Positions 8,492 to 20,033 of a DNA stretch of 64,000 nt are shown here, one piece after another (the stretch's first letter is position 1; each line of letters opens with the position of its first letter). The stretch is from positions 1-64,000 of the forward strand of contig NZ_BSPC01000006.1 of NCBI RefSeq assembly GCF_030160835.1, in the 5' to 3' direction. The notes below the pieces were generated by a model. It searched no databases. It saw only the letters and a list, made by a program, of their open reading frames with translations, and was not told the origin of the DNA. Position numbers and translations under genes: made by a program. Source of the stretch: Labrys miyagiensis (GTDB lineage Bacteria > Pseudomonadota > Alphaproteobacteria > Rhizobiales > Labraceae).

Positions 8492-9388
8492 ATGACCCGG
8501 CAGAAACGCCCCTATTACAAGCTGAAACGAGCGGCCGCACCGTATCTTTATCTTTCGCCCTCGCTGCTCATACTCGGCCTCCTAATGTTGCTGCCAATGG
8601 TGACGGTGATCACCTATTCTTTTCAGAATAGTGCCATACTCCGTCGCGATCCATCCTTTGCTGGGTTAAAACACTACCAGGCGATCTTTAACGATCCCGT
8701 ATTCTGGGCCTCGCTGGGCCACACACTTTACTTCACATGCATGAGCGTCATCTTCCACATGATCATCGGCATGGTCTTTGCTCTTATGCTGAATAGTGAT
8801 CGGATCAATCCGACGCTGCGCAACGTTCTTCGCGTGCTCTATATATTGCCTTGGCTATTTACCGCGGTAATCATAGCGGTGATTTGGCGGCTTCTTTTAG
8901 AGCCAAACGGCGTCGTGAATAGTATTCTCATGCAACTCGGCATTATCGGTTCCAAGATCGAGTGGTTTTCCTCGCCTGAAACCGCGCTGCATGCCGTCAC
9001 CTTCGCCAATATCTGGGCGGGATACCCTCTGTTCATGGTCAGCTTGCTTGCTGGCTTGCAGGGCATTCCCAGGGATTTTTATGAAGCGGCCGATATCGAT
9101 GGCGCTAAAGCCTACCAAAAGCTGATCTTCATCACCATCCCACAACTCATGCCGATTATCATCAGCATTTCACTGCTCGACTTCATCTGGACGATGCAGG
9201 TCTTCCCGCTGATTTGGATAACGACAGGCGGCGGTCCGATCTACGCGACCGAGGTGCTCAGCACCTACACGTACAAGCTGGCCTTTTCGAGCTACAACCT
9301 GTCACAAGCGTCAGCCAGCGCCGTGGTCATCTTGCTGCTCTCTCTCGGCCTCACCCTTTTCTATATTCGCTATCAGAGGGCTCGGTAG
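8492..9388 (+). CDS. sugar ABC transporter permease (MalF/UgpA-like)
   Basis: A 298-residue inner-membrane protein with about six transmembrane segments. The cytoplasmic EAA loop FYEAADIDGAKAYQKLIFI contacts the ATPase. The N-terminal AAPYLYLSPSLLILGLLMLLPMV segment is typical of MalF/UgpA-type permeases. It lies 143 bases after the binding protein and 6 bases before its partner permease. Confidence 0.93.
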   Translation: MTRQKRPYYKLKRAAAPYLYLSPSLLILGLLMLLPMVTVITYSFQNSAILRRDPSFAGLKHYQAIFNDPVFWASLGHTLYFTCMSVIFHMIIGMVFALMLNSDRINPTLRNVLRVLYILPWLFTAVIIAVIWRLLLEPNGVVNSILMQLGIIGSKIEWFSSPETALHAVTFANIWAGYPLFMVSLLAGLQGIPRDFYEAADIDGAKAYQKLIFITIPQLMPIIISISLLDFIWTMQVFPLIWITTGGGPIYATEVLSTYTYKLAFSSYNLSQASASAVVILLLSLGLTLFYIRYQRAR

Positions 9389-9394
9389 GACACC

Positions 9395-10237
9395 ATGAGG
9401 AAAAGGACCACGCCCAAAGACAGATTGATCACCCTCGCGCTCCACATAGCTCTTGCCGGGGGACTCTTCTTCGCAGCCTTCCCGATTTATTGGATGCTAG
9501 GCAGTTCGTTTAAGTCGAATACCGAAATCTTTGCGCTGCCCCCAACCATTTTGCCGAAGGCCTTCACGCTGGAGGCCTATGCAACCATCTTCACCGACCC
9601 GGTAAAGCTGCGCTTTTTCTTCAACAGCTACTTTGTGGCGGGGGTGGTGACCGTCCTCACCGTACTGATCGCTTTGCTGGCAGCCTATGGATTCAGCCGT
9701 TTCAACTTCCGGGGCAAGGGCAGTCTGAACACACTGATCATCAGTACCCAGACGATACCCCCAATCACGCTTCTTATCCCTTTCTTCGGGCTGGTGGTCT
9801 CATATGGCATCTTCGACACCTATGCCGCCCTCATCCTGACCTACCTGGTCTTTACGCTGCCTTACGCGATCCTGTTGATGACAGGATATTTGAATACTTT
9901 GCCTCGTGATCTGGACGAAGCGGTCGCTGTCGACGGCGGCACAAGCTGGACGGCGCTCTGGCGGGTGATCGTCCCAATTTCACTGCCTGGCATTGTGGCC
10001 ACTTCGGTCTACACCTTCCTTTTGTGCTGGAATGAGTTCCTTTTCGCCCTGACCCTGACCAAGTCCACGTCCATGCGCACTGTCCCGATTGGCATTCAGC
10101 TTTTGATGGGGCAGCACGCCTTCGAATGGAATCAGATGATGGCGATGAGCGTTCTTGGCTCCCTACCGCTCTTGCTCATTTACCTCTTGGCCCAGCGCTT
10201 CTTCCTCGCTGGCATGACAGCTGGCTCGGTCAAGTAG
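9395..10237 (+). CDS. carbohydrate ABC transporter permease (MalG/UgpE-like)
   Basis: A 280-residue inner-membrane permease with six predicted helices, the SSFKSNTEIFALPP segment typical of MalG partners and the EAA loop LDEAVAVDGGTSWTALWRVI. It forms the heterodimeric channel with the preceding permease. It ends immediately before an IS6 remnant (from about 10253), so the operon has been cut or ends here. Confidence 0.93.
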   Translation: MRKRTTPKDRLITLALHIALAGGLFFAAFPIYWMLGSSFKSNTEIFALPPTILPKAFTLEAYATIFTDPVKLRFFFNSYFVAGVVTVLTVLIALLAAYGFSRFNFRGKGSLNTLIISTQTIPPITLLIPFFGLVVSYGIFDTYAALILTYLVFTLPYAILLMTGYLNTLPRDLDEAVAVDGGTSWTALWRVIVPISLPGIVATSVYTFLLCWNEFLFALTLTKSTSMRTVPIGIQLLMGQHAFEWNQMMAMSVLGSLPLLLIYLLAQRFFLAGMTAGSVK

Positions 10238-10252
10238 CCTGGAAATATCGCC

Positions 10253-10615
10253 TCGCCCTCGTGATCGACGGCCCGCCAAAGATAGTGGAGCTTACCGCCG
10301 ACCTTCACAAAACTCATCGACGTGCCAGCGCCAGCGGCTGAAGTTTCTAGCTCTCACTCGCCTCTTGCGGATATCGCCAGCGAACAATGGGCCAAAACGG
10401 TTCCACCAAAACCTCACCGTCTCATCGCAGATGTCGATGCCGCGCTCATGCAGCAGATCCTCCATATTCCTCAATGACAATGGGTAACGCACATACATCA
10501 TCACAGCGAGGCGGATCACCTCCGGCGACGAATTGAAATGGCGAAACGGATTGGGTTTGGGGCTCACCATCCTCGCTCCCTACCCTTCCAGGCCACCTTC
10601 TGCAATTTGCTCTGA
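10253..10615 (-). pseudogene. IS6-family element remnant (transposase N-terminal part)
   Basis: This stretch matches the right-hand half of the complete IS6 element at 35424-36240: transposase start at 10570 (MVSPKPNPFRHFNSSPE) up to the VDE catalytic segment. Near 10310 a 2-base loss relative to the complete copy shifts the frame, and homology stops near 10253. The terminal CAATTTGCTCTGACAGAGCC lies at about 10603-10622. DDE residues 2 and 3 are missing, so it is inactive. Confidence 0.75.
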
Positions 10616-10859
10616 CAGAGCCCTCACTGGCGATGGGCGGGAGAGCGGCAGCTGTCAATTCGGCGCCGTGCCGGGGAAAATCAGCGCGAGAACTGGCAAA
10701 GAACTCAGCGAAGAGGACCGTAAACGGCGTTTTGCGAATCCAGCGCGTATTCGACAGACGGTGCTCGTCTGTGATTGCGACCGCACCTTTGTGTGTTCGC
10801 TCCGCAATTGTGTAGCACCAATTTGCGGCAGGCTCCCGTAGGGAGAGTTAGCTCCAACG

Positions 10860-11951
10860 TCACAGCCGATTCTTGACGTGCAAAGCCGGCCAGACAGATA
10901 CGGACTCTCGATTAATCAAGGCTGTTTCCAGAACGCAGCGTCGCGGTGCCACCGTATCGCCACTGATCCGGTCGATCAGCATACGCGCAGCCGTGTGACC
11001 AAGTTGGTAGGAAGGTTGAGACACCACCGTCACTGTCGGTGATACGGCGCTCGTCCAGTCCGCGTCGTCAAATGTGATGAGCGACAGATCCTGGGGCACG
11101 CGTAGACCAAGAGCCCTTGCCGCACGAAAGACTTCAAGCGCGATCTTGCTGTCGGACGAAAGTACGGCGGTCGGCCTGTCGGGCTGGCGCAGGAGTTCCA
11201 GGAGGATCGCCTGCGACCGAGTAGTCGTGGATGCACCGAGGCGGATCTGCCGCTCGGATTCGGTCAATCCTGCCGCTGTCGCGGCTTCGAGAAACCCGGC
11301 GATACGGTTCTGGACGGTTGTCAGGGCGATCTGTTCTGAGCCGTAGTATCGCGTGTCGGAAGCGGACGTCGCGGTTATATACGCCAGGCGTCGATGGCCC
11401 GACGCGAGCAGAAGGTCTGTTGCCTCCCGCGCGGCCGCCTGATCGTCGATGAACGCGACGTCGACGGGCAGGCCCGGCACGTCGCGGTCGAGCAGTACGA
11501 GCGGACATCCCTGCGCCAGCGCGTCCTTCAGATGAGCGCCGTCATGCATTGTTGCCGGAGCAACGATCAAACCGTCGACGCGTTTGGTCAGGAAGACCCG
11601 TGTGGCAGACTGTTCGGCGGCGAGCGTTTCACTGGAATTGGACAGAATGACGTCGAAGCCGGCTTCGGCCGCAAGATCACTGATCCCACGCACAGCGAGG
11701 CCGAAGAAAGGGTTCTCGATGTCGCCGATAATCACGCCGATGGTACCAGAGCGCCCCGTTGCCATGGTTCGCGCGAGTTCATTCGGGCGGTAGTCGAGAC
11801 GACGGGCGGTCTCGAGGACTCTCTGCGTTACGGCAGCACTGACCGAGCCATAACCTCCCAATGCCCGGGCTGCCGTCGCCTTCGACACCTGCGCGGCCCG
11901 CGCCACATCGGCCACGGTGACCGCCCGTCTAGCGATGATATCGTTGTTCAT
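10860..11951 (-). CDS. LacI-family transcriptional regulator
   Basis: A 363-residue LacI/GalR repressor. The N-terminal HTH and hinge ([21 protein letters not shown], then [22 protein letters not shown]) is followed by a periplasmic-binding-protein-like effector domain. The ATG at 11951 faces the transporter operon starting at 12064, and the 112-base gap contains two copies of a CG-centred palindrome, the expected form of a LacI-family operator. It probably represses the amino-acid or amine uptake operon and itself. Confidence 0.92.
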   Translation of the reverse strand: MNNDIIARRAVTVADVARAAQVSKATAARALGGYGSVSAAVTQRVLETARRLDYRPNELARTMATGRSGTIGVIIGDIENPFFGLAVRGISDLAAEAGFDVILSNSSETLAAEQSATRVFLTKRVDGLIVAPATMHDGAHLKDALAQGCPLVLLDRDVPGLPVDVAFIDDQAAAREATDLLLASGHRRLAYITATSASDTRYYGSEQIALTTVQNRIAGFLEAATAAGLTESERQIRLGASTTTRSQAILLELLRQPDRPTAVLSSDSKIALEVFRAARALGLRVPQDLSLITFDDADWTSAVSPTVTVVSQPSYQLGHTAARMLIDRISGDTVAPRRCVLETALINRESVSVWPALHVKNRL

Positions 11952-12005
11952 AGCTCGCCACTATCTCCTTTGCCATAGGGGCGTCAATGTAGATTTACGA
12001 TTGAA

Positions 12006-12040
12006 GAGACCGGTCTCATTATGCTATGAGACCGGTCTCA
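12006..12040. promoter_or_regulatory. tandem LacI-family operators (GAGACCGGTCTC twice)
   Basis: The 12-bp perfect palindrome GAGACCGGTCTC occurs at 12006-12017 and again at 12028-12039 (extended to 14 bp, TGAGACCGGTCTCA, in the second). Centres are 22 bp apart, about two helical turns. A central CG is a hallmark of LacI-family sites. They lie between the divergent lacI-type gene and the binding-protein gene, and the second ends 24 bases before the ATG at 12064. Confidence 0.8.
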
Positions 12041-12063
12041 ACAACATGCCAGGGGATAACGCA

Positions 12064-12882
12064 ATGAAAAGGCTCAATCGTCGCGAGTTGATCACCGCGA
12101 CGGCGTTCGGTGCGCTGACATTAGCAATGACGGGGCGTGGCTTCGCAGCGACAACCGACAATCCTTACAATCTCATCGACCCAACGACGATCAGCGTCGG
12201 CAGCATGGGGGATGCCAAGCCTTATACTTTCACGGATGCCAACGGACAGTTCGACGGCTTCGATGTCGAGCTTTTCCTGGACGTTGCGCGCCGTATCGGC
12301 TTCGACAAGGAGCATGTGACATTCACCGGGCAGGACTTCTCGGCCTTGCTGCCTTCAGTCGCGAATGGACGCTTCGATGTCGCGGTTGCTGCGATCGGTA
12401 CCACCGACGCGCGCAAGAAGACGGTGGACTTCTCGGACGGTTATCTTGCCGGCTACTTGACCGTCATAACGTCCGACGCTGCGATCAAGAGCGCAGACGA
12501 CCTGGCCGGAAAGCGTGTCGGCACCGTGCAGGGCACGCTGCAGGAAACCTATGCCAAGACCCATTTCACAAAGTCCGACATCGTCAACTTCCCTGACAAT
12601 AATTCGGCCATCTCGGCCCTCAATAGCGGGACCGTGGACGCACATTTCCTCGACTACGAAGCAGCCAAGCAATATGGCGAGCGCTTCAACGGACTCCACC
12701 TCGCCATCAATATTCCCTCTTTCGATGCCCCGGCGGGCTTCGTCGTCAAGAAAGGCAACGATGCCTTCCGCGAGGCCCTGAACAAGGCGCTGCATGAAGC
12801 CATGCAGGATGGCACCTGGAAGACACTTTATACCAAATGGTTTCCGGGCTCCCCGATGCCTGAGCAATATCTTCCCAAGTAA
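12064..12882 (+). CDS. amino-acid ABC transporter substrate-binding protein (family 3)
   Basis: A 272-residue family-3 binding protein with an N-terminal export signal ([19 protein letters not shown], ending in FAA), then the bilobed fold with [39 protein letters not shown] and [12 protein letters not shown] start it at 12064 behind AGGGGATAAC; an in-frame ATG at 12046 is possible. The first gene of the LacI-controlled operon, it feeds the fused permease-ATPase downstream. Confidence 0.9.
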   Translation: MKRLNRRELITATAFGALTLAMTGRGFAATTDNPYNLIDPTTISVGSMGDAKPYTFTDANGQFDGFDVELFLDVARRIGFDKEHVTFTGQDFSALLPSVANGRFDVAVAAIGTTDARKKTVDFSDGYLAGYLTVITSDAAIKSADDLAGKRVGTVQGTLQETYAKTHFTKSDIVNFPDNNSAISALNSGTVDAHFLDYEAAKQYGERFNGLHLAINIPSFDAPAGFVVKKGNDAFREALNKALHEAMQDGTWKTLYTKWFPGSPMPEQYLPK

Positions 12883-13002
12883 GCGCACCCAAGCAAGGAC
12901 TTCTCGACCAAACACCAGCGGACACCGGCCAGGTCGTGTGCCCGCTGCTGGACCGTCTGGCCACCGTCCCTCATTTTCAAGCATGCCGGGAAAGACAGCT
13001 GC

Positions 13003-14550
13003 ATGAGCTGGTTCGAAATCATCCAACGCAGCTTCTTCGATTGGGATTCTATGGCCGCCGTGCTGCCGAACATGCTGATGGTCGGCCTCAAAAACACGTT
13101 GCTGCTGGCCGTCGCCTCCACGTTCCTGGGCATTGTCATCGGCATGATCCTCGCGGTCATGGGCATTTCCCGCTCCATCTGGATCCGAACCCCTGCCCGC
13201 GTCTACACCGACATCTTCCGGGGCCTCCCGGCCATCGTCACGATCCTCTTGATCGGCCAGGGCCTCGCCGGCATCGGGCGGCAAGTCTTTGGCCCTTCGC
13301 CCTATCCTCTCGGCATCCTGGCGCTGAGCCTGATCGCGGGTGCCTATATCGGTGAAATCTTCCGCGCCGGTATCCAGAGCGTCGAGCGCGGCCAGCTGGA
13401 AGCCTGCCGGGCCCTCGGGATGACCTATCCCAAAGGCATGCGCCTGATCGTCATCCCCCAAGGCGTGCGTCGCGTCTTGCCGGCGCTCGTCAACCAGTTC
13501 ATTGGCAATATCAAGGACTCCAGCCTTGTCTACTTTCTCGGCCTCCTGGCTTCCGAGCGGGAGCTGTTCCGGGTCGGACAGGACCAGGCCGTGGTATCAG
13601 GCAATCTCTCGCCCTTGATGCTGGCTGGAATTTTCTATCTCCTCATCACGGTGCCGCTGACGCATGTCGTCAATGCCATCGATCGTCAGCTGCGCACGGG
13701 CCGCAAGATCTCGACAGTAACCAGCGGGCTCGACGAGGTGAAAGAACTCGCCGACGCTACCCGCGGCCTCGATGAAGCCGGCACGGTCATGCCCGAAAGA
13801 GCCATCAGTCCCTCTGCAAAGCTCAAGGGCGCCGCGCTGGACGTCGTCGCTCTCGATATGGCCTATGGCGATTTCAAGGTGTTGCGGGGCGTGAGCCTGA
13901 AGGCCGAAGCGGGCACCATCACCTGCGTGATCGGACCTTCAGGGTCAGGCAAGTCGACGCTGCTCCGCTGTCTCAATCGCCTCGCCGAGCCCGTGGCGGG
14001 CGACATCCGTCTCGATGGAAAAAGCATCCTGCGCACCAGGGCCGATCTGTTGCGCCGCCGCGTCGGCATGGTATTCCAGCAGTTCAACCTGTTCCCCGAT
14101 CATACTGCGATCGGTAACGTCCAGCTCGCCTTGCGCAAGGTCCAGGGACTTCCGGCCGCCGAGGCCAAGCGGATCGCTGAGGAGCGTCTTGCCGAAGTCG
14201 GGCTCGCTGGCCGCATGAGCCACCGCCCGATCGATCTCTCCGGTGGCCAGCAGCAACGCGTCGCTATCGCCCGGGCGCTTGCCCTGAAGCCGGAGCTGAT
14301 GCTCTTCGATGAGGTGACGAGTGCTCTCGATCCAGAACTCGTCAAGGGCGTCCTCAATCTGATGGCGGGCCTCGGCAAGAGCGGTATGACCATGGTGGTG
14401 GTTACCCATGAAATGAATTTCGCGCGGCGCGTCGCCGACCAGGTGGTGTTCATGGATGAAGGAAAGGTCGTCGAGGCCGGGCCGCCGGAAGCGATCTTCG
14501 GCAATCCACAGAGTCTGCGACTCCAGCGCTTCCTTTCAGAGATGCTCTGA
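13003..14550 (+). CDS. fused amino-acid ABC permease and ATP-binding protein
   Basis: A single 515-residue chain joins two proteins that are normally separate. Residues about 1-235 are a HisM/GlnP-type permease (EAA-like loop VERGQLEACRALGMTYPKG). After a linker of about 40 residues, 285-515 is a GlnQ-type ATPase with Walker A GPSGSGKST, Q-loop VFQQFNLFPD, signature LSGGQQQRVAIARAL, Walker B LMLFDEVTSALDPE and VVTHEM. There is no stop or frameshift between them. As the permease is usually a dimer, the fusion would give a 2+2 complex from one polypeptide. Confidence 0.93.
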   Translation: MSWFEIIQRSFFDWDSMAAVLPNMLMVGLKNTLLLAVASTFLGIVIGMILAVMGISRSIWIRTPARVYTDIFRGLPAIVTILLIGQGLAGIGRQVFGPSPYPLGILALSLIAGAYIGEIFRAGIQSVERGQLEACRALGMTYPKGMRLIVIPQGVRRVLPALVNQFIGNIKDSSLVYFLGLLASERELFRVGQDQAVVSGNLSPLMLAGIFYLLITVPLTHVVNAIDRQLRTGRKISTVTSGLDEVKELADATRGLDEAGTVMPERAISPSAKLKGAALDVVALDMAYGDFKVLRGVSLKAEAGTITCVIGPSGSGKSTLLRCLNRLAEPVAGDIRLDGKSILRTRADLLRRRVGMVFQQFNLFPDHTAIGNVQLALRKVQGLPAAEAKRIAEERLAEVGLAGRMSHRPIDLSGGQQQRVAIARALALKPELMLFDEVTSALDPELVKGVLNLMAGLGKSGMTMVVVTHEMNFARRVADQVVFMDEGKVVEAGPPEAIFGNPQSLRLQRFLSEML

Positions 14551-14601
14551 CCGCGAGCGCTATCACCCTCGTGTTTTTCCAAATGCCTGAAAGTTTTTGA
14601 A

Positions 14602-15735
14602 ATGACTGCATGCTCTCCCGTTTCACGCGCCATTGTTGTTGGCGCCGGCATTTTTGGCGTCTCATCCGCCGTTCATCTGGCCCGTCTTGGCGTTTCGACA
14701 GTCCTGGTTACGGACGGACAACCGGCGAATGGTGCATCGGGACGGTCGCTTGCCTGGCTGAACTCGTCGCGCAGGCGCTCCGACGCCTATCACCGCCTGC
14801 GGATGATCGGCATCGACCGCTATCGCACTTTGGCGGCGAAGTATCCGGATGCCAGCTGGCTCCGTTTCGACGGAGGTCTGACCTGGGACGCCGACGATGA
14901 CAAGAACGACATTTCCGGGGTTTTTGCCCATGAAAAGACACTTGGATATGATGCCCAGCTCCTGTCGCCCAAGGAAGTCGGCGCGGTTACGCCAGGTGTC
15001 GACGCCCGTTCGATTACTGCCCAAGGTGCAATCTTCAATCCGGGCGAAGGCTGGGTCGATCTTCCTTCCCTGATCGGCGTGCTGCTTGGGGAGTTCCAGC
15101 AAAGGGGTGGTGAACTGGTCACCAATGCGGGCAAGGCGACGGTCTCGCTCACAGGGGGACGCGCTACCGGTGTTCTGACGGCTGACGGCCGACATTTCGA
15201 TGCAGACGCGGTTCTTCTGGCCACCGGTGCCGACGTGCCCGCCATTGTCGCCCGGGATGGACACCACATCGCCGATGGCACGCCAATCGCATTGCTCGTT
15301 CGCACCAAGCCGGTGGATCATGCGCTGCGTGCTGTCTTGAACACACCCCGTGTCGCAATCCGGCCGACTCCCACGGGAGCATTGGTTCTCGACTCGGCCT
15401 GGTCGGAGGAGGAAATTGTCCTTCACCCAGGCGGCGGCTTCGAGATCAAGGATTCAACGGTGCGCGGGTTGCTCGAAGAAGCCTCAAATGTCCTGGAAGG
15501 AAATCCCAGCCTTGAGCTGGACTCTTACGGGGCAGGCCCGAAACCTATCCCGGGCGACGGCGAGCCGGTATTTGGACAGTTGGAAGGCATTCCGGGCTAT
15601 CACGTCGCCTTCAGCCACAGTGGCGCGACCCTTGGTCTTATCGCCGGCGAGTTGCTGGCAGGCGAAATTGCCAGTGGAGAGCCCCACCCCCTTCTTGCGC
15701 CCTTTCGGCCTGGGCGCTTTTCCAAATCAACCTGA
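14602..15735 (+). CDS. FAD-dependent oxidoreductase (DAO family)
   Basis: A 377-residue flavoprotein. The N-terminal FAD-binding motif AIVVGAGIFGVSSAVHLARLG, the GASGRSLAWLNSS segment and the C-terminal GYHVAFSHSGATLGLIAGELLAGE strand are typical of D-amino-acid oxidase / glycine oxidase-like enzymes. The ATG at 14602 lies 51 bases after the fused transporter gene, so it is the catabolic enzyme of the LacI-controlled operon. Expected reaction: oxidation of an imported amine or amino acid to an imine or keto product with electron transfer to oxygen or a quinone. The substrate is unknown. Confidence 0.87.
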   Translation: MTACSPVSRAIVVGAGIFGVSSAVHLARLGVSTVLVTDGQPANGASGRSLAWLNSSRRRSDAYHRLRMIGIDRYRTLAAKYPDASWLRFDGGLTWDADDDKNDISGVFAHEKTLGYDAQLLSPKEVGAVTPGVDARSITAQGAIFNPGEGWVDLPSLIGVLLGEFQQRGGELVTNAGKATVSLTGGRATGVLTADGRHFDADAVLLATGADVPAIVARDGHHIADGTPIALLVRTKPVDHALRAVLNTPRVAIRPTPTGALVLDSAWSEEEIVLHPGGGFEIKDSTVRGLLEEASNVLEGNPSLELDSYGAGPKPIPGDGEPVFGQLEGIPGYHVAFSHSGATLGLIAGELLAGEIASGEPHPLLAPFRPGRFSKST

Positions 15736-15936
15736 CCTTCGGCTGGATCGTTTAGACGCATGCCCGAGCAGTGGCTCGGCAGGTCGTAAAGGTTCAGCGC
15801 AGGATGAGGTGACGTTCGACGTTGAAGGCTGTGGACGCAGCGTAAGCGGGCAAAAAGATGCGCTGATCTATAGTACAGCCAAATGACGCCTTGAGTGACC
15901 GTGAGCTGGAAACGATGGCGGGTGTGAGGGTCGACG

Positions 15937-17006
15937 TCATTTCCTACCTATCCCAAGCCCGGCTGTTTCCGTGACAATGCCGAACTTTGCAATCGGACCG
16001 AGATCATCGCGAATGCAACGGATCATGTGGCCGTCGGCGACCTGCCTCAGCGGCGGCACGGCTTCGGCACAGGCCGGCAGGGCATAGCGGCACCGCGTGC
16101 GAAAGGCGCACCCCGAGGGCGGATTGATCGGGCTGGGCATGTCGCCCTTCAAGATGATGCGCTCGCGCCGCAGCGTCGGATCGGGAACCGGAACAGCCGA
16201 GAACAGGGCCTGCGTATAGGGATGGCGCGGCTGCCGGAACAGGGCGTTGGTTTCGGCGATCTCGACGATGCGGCCAAGATATATCACCGCCACCCGGTCG
16301 CACAGATGTCCGACCACCGCGAGGTCATGGCTGATGAACAGAACCGTGAGGTTGAGCCTCTTCCTGATGTCGATCAGCAGGTTGACGATCTGGGCTTGGA
16401 TGGAGACATCAAGGGCCGAAACAGGTTCGTCAGCGACAAGCAGGCTGGGTTCGGTGATGAAGGCGCGCGCAATGCCGATGCGCTGGCGCTGTCCTCCCGA
16501 AAATTCATGCGGATAGCGATCGGCATACTGGTTGGACAGACCGACCAGTTCCAGCGCCTCAAGGACGCGCGCCTGGCGTGCCGCCTCGTCCAGATCCGCC
16601 CGCTGGATCACGAGCGGGGCGGCCACGATCTGGCGGACTGTCATACGCGGATTGAGCGAGGAGAACGGGTCCTGGAAGATCAGCTGCATGCGCGGGCGCA
16701 AGGGCCGCAACTGGCGCCGGCCCAGGTCCGTGATGTCCTGCCCGTCAAGAAAGATGCGGCCTCCAGTCGGATGGGTCATGCGAAGCACGGCTTTTCCGAG
16801 CGTGCTCTTGCCCGACCCTGACTCGCCGACGAGCCCTAGCACCTCACCGCGCCTGATATCGAAGGACACGTCCTCGACGGCGCGGACGAGATCCCTGCGG
16901 CCGAGAAAGCCCGAACCGATACGGTACCACTGCCGCAGGTTTTCCACCCGCAGAAGCGGGTCCGCTTTCCCGGCTGTCGTCGAGGAGTCAAAGGCCGCTG
17001 CCATCG

Positions 17007-17010
<4 letters not shown>
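15937..17010 (-). CDS. dipeptide/oligopeptide ABC transporter ATP-binding protein (DppF-like)
   Basis: A 357-residue ABC ATPase with Walker [10 protein letters not shown], signature [15 protein letters not shown], Walker [13 protein letters not shown] and the oligopeptide-type C-terminal extension containing the Cys-rich segment [18 protein letters not shown] 17010 overlaps the stop of the preceding ATPase gene as ATGA (17007-17010). It is the last gene of the leftward importer array and pairs with the DppD-like subunit. Confidence 0.92.
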
Positions 17011-18103
<1,093 letters not shown>

Positions 18104-18107
<4 letters not shown>

Positions 18108-18997
18108 GCCAGGTCGAAGCGAGCGTCGAGCGCATCGCGCAGGCCGTCGCCGACAAAGTTGAAGCTGGTCACCGCCAGCGTGATCATTAGGCCCGGGAAG
18201 ATGGCGAGCCAGGGGGCGGAGCCAAGATATTGCTGCGCATTGTTGAGCATGTTGCCCCAGCTTGCGGTTGGCGGCTGGATGCCATAGCCGAGGAAACTCA
18301 CATAGGCCTCCATCAGGATCGCCCGCGCCACAGTCAGCGTGGCTGCGACGATGATCGGCCCCACCGCGTTGCGCAGCAATTCATTGAACATCACATAGCG
18401 GCCGGAAGCCCCGAGCAGCTCGGCCGCTGCGGTGAAATCGCGTTCGCGCAAGGTGCGGATCTGGCTTTCGACCACGCGCGCCACTTCCATCCAGCTAGTC
18501 GTGGCGATGATCAGGGTCAGCGTCACCACATTGGGATGAATGAAGGCGGCGAGCACCAGGAGCAGGAAGATCGAAGGGAAACAAAGCATTGCATCGACAA
18601 AGCGCATCAACGCGATGCCGACCCATCGCCCGTAATACCCCGCCGTCACGCCGACCAGGATGCCGATCGCGGTGCTGACGAGCATGGCCGCAAAGCCGAT
18701 GGTGAGAGAAATTCGTCCCGCCATCAAAAGCCGGACGAGAAGGTCGCGGCCAAGCTGGTCGGTGCCGAACAGGTGTCCTCCGGCTGGTGGAGGCGCGAAG
18801 CGGTAGCGCAGGTCGATATGGAGTTGGTCGAAGGGAATGACCCAGGGCCCTGCGATCGTCGCCAGGACCAGGAGAGCAATCGCACAGGCGCCGAACACCG
18901 CGAGCCGATGGCGCAGGAAGCGCCGCAGGGCGCGGCTTCGCGGACGCGCCACTCGCAAAGAGGGCGTGGACGGCAAGGTCACGGCTGGCGTCGCCAT
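18104..18997 (-). CDS. dipeptide ABC transporter permease (DppC-like)
   Basis: A 297-residue inner-membrane permease. The N-terminal [20 protein letters not shown] helix, the periplasmic [17 protein letters not shown] motif that is diagnostic of DppC/OppC proteins, and the EAA loop [19 protein letters not shown] are visible. GAGGAGG just upstream favours the ATG at 18997 over an in-frame start at 19036. It is stop/start coupled to the DppD gene. Confidence 0.92.
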
Positions 18998-19007
18998 CAG
19001 GGCCTCC

Positions 19008-19961
19008 TCATGTGAGCCGGATGCGCGGATCGGCAACGGCGCAGAACAGGTCTGCCAGCAGATTGCCGAGAAGAACCAGCATGGCCGAGAACATCAGCAC
19101 GCCCATCACCACCGGATAGTCGCGATATCCCAGCGAATCGAGGAAGAGCCGCCCCATGCCGGGCCAGGTGAACACCGTCTCGGCAACCAGCGCGCCGCCG
19201 AGCAAGGTCGGCAATTCCAGCCCTGCCAGCGTGATCATCGGCAAGAGCGCATTGCGGAAGGCATGGTGCAGCAGGATGGTCCGTTCCGGTAACCCCTTCG
19301 CCCGCGCGGTGCGGATGTAGTCCTGGTTGATCACATCGAGCATGGAGGAGCGCATGTAGCGGCTCCAGACCGCCACTTCGACAAGCGCCAGCACCAGGGC
19401 CGGCGCGATGAGATGATGCAGGTAGTCCAGGAATGACCCGCTGCCGCCGATGGTCGTGCGGTTTCCCGCCGGCAGCCACTGCAGTTTGACGGCGAAGACA
19501 TAGATGGTGATCAGGCCGAACCAGAAGGTGGGGATCGAAAGCGCGATCATCGCACCGACGGTCGCCAGCGTGTCGAATATCGAATAGCGCCGGACCGCGC
19601 CCATAATACCGATGGATATGCCGACGACCACGGCAATCAGGATGGCCGTGGTCATCAGTTCCAGCGTGGCCGGCAGGCGTGAGCCGATGACGGCGAGGAC
19701 AGGCTGGCTGTCGCGATAGGACTGCCCCCAATCCCCGGCCAACAACCTCGAGAACCATTCCCAATATTGGATCGGAAGCGGCCGATCGAGCCCCATCTCA
19801 TGGGCAATGCGTGCAATATCGGCCTGGGACATGCCGGGCACGAGCGCGAATTGCGACAGCGGCCCGCCTGGCGCCAGGTGCAGCACGGCAAAGCCGATGA
19901 CGGAGACGATCACCAGCAGGACCAAGCTCTGCACGAGGCGACCGATAAGGAAACGGACCAT
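19008..19961 (-). CDS. dipeptide ABC transporter permease (DppB-like)
   Basis: A 317-residue permease. The N-terminal FLIGRLVQSLVLLVIVSVIGF helix, the periplasmic PGGPLSQFALVPG segment, RSSMLDVINQDYIRTARAKG (EAA loop) and the C-terminal DLFCAVADPRIRLT end are all characteristic of DppB/OppB. It ends 10 bases before the start of the DppC gene. Confidence 0.93.
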   Translation of the reverse strand: MVRFLIGRLVQSLVLLVIVSVIGFAVLHLAPGGPLSQFALVPGMSQADIARIAHEMGLDRPLPIQYWEWFSRLLAGDWGQSYRDSQPVLAVIGSRLPATLELMTTAILIAVVVGISIGIMGAVRRYSIFDTLATVGAMIALSIPTFWFGLITIYVFAVKLQWLPAGNRTTIGGSGSFLDYLHHLIAPALVLALVEVAVWSRYMRSSMLDVINQDYIRTARAKGLPERTILLHHAFRNALLPMITLAGLELPTLLGGALVAETVFTWPGMGRLFLDSLGYRDYPVVMGVLMFSAMLVLLGNLLADLFCAVADPRIRLT

Positions 19962-20033
19962 CTGCGATGCTCCCAGCCGATTGCAGCAGAGCGAGGCGGA
20001 GTGATCCTCCGCCTCGCCGGATTGCCGGGGGAA

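Noticed and set aside
1895-10237. Sulfoquinovose or autoinducer-2 catabolic cluster
   Set aside because: A PfkB kinase with a class I aldolase fits superficially, but no dedicated sulfoquinovosidase, SLA reductase or LsrK/LsrACDB-type set was seen. The substrate is left open.
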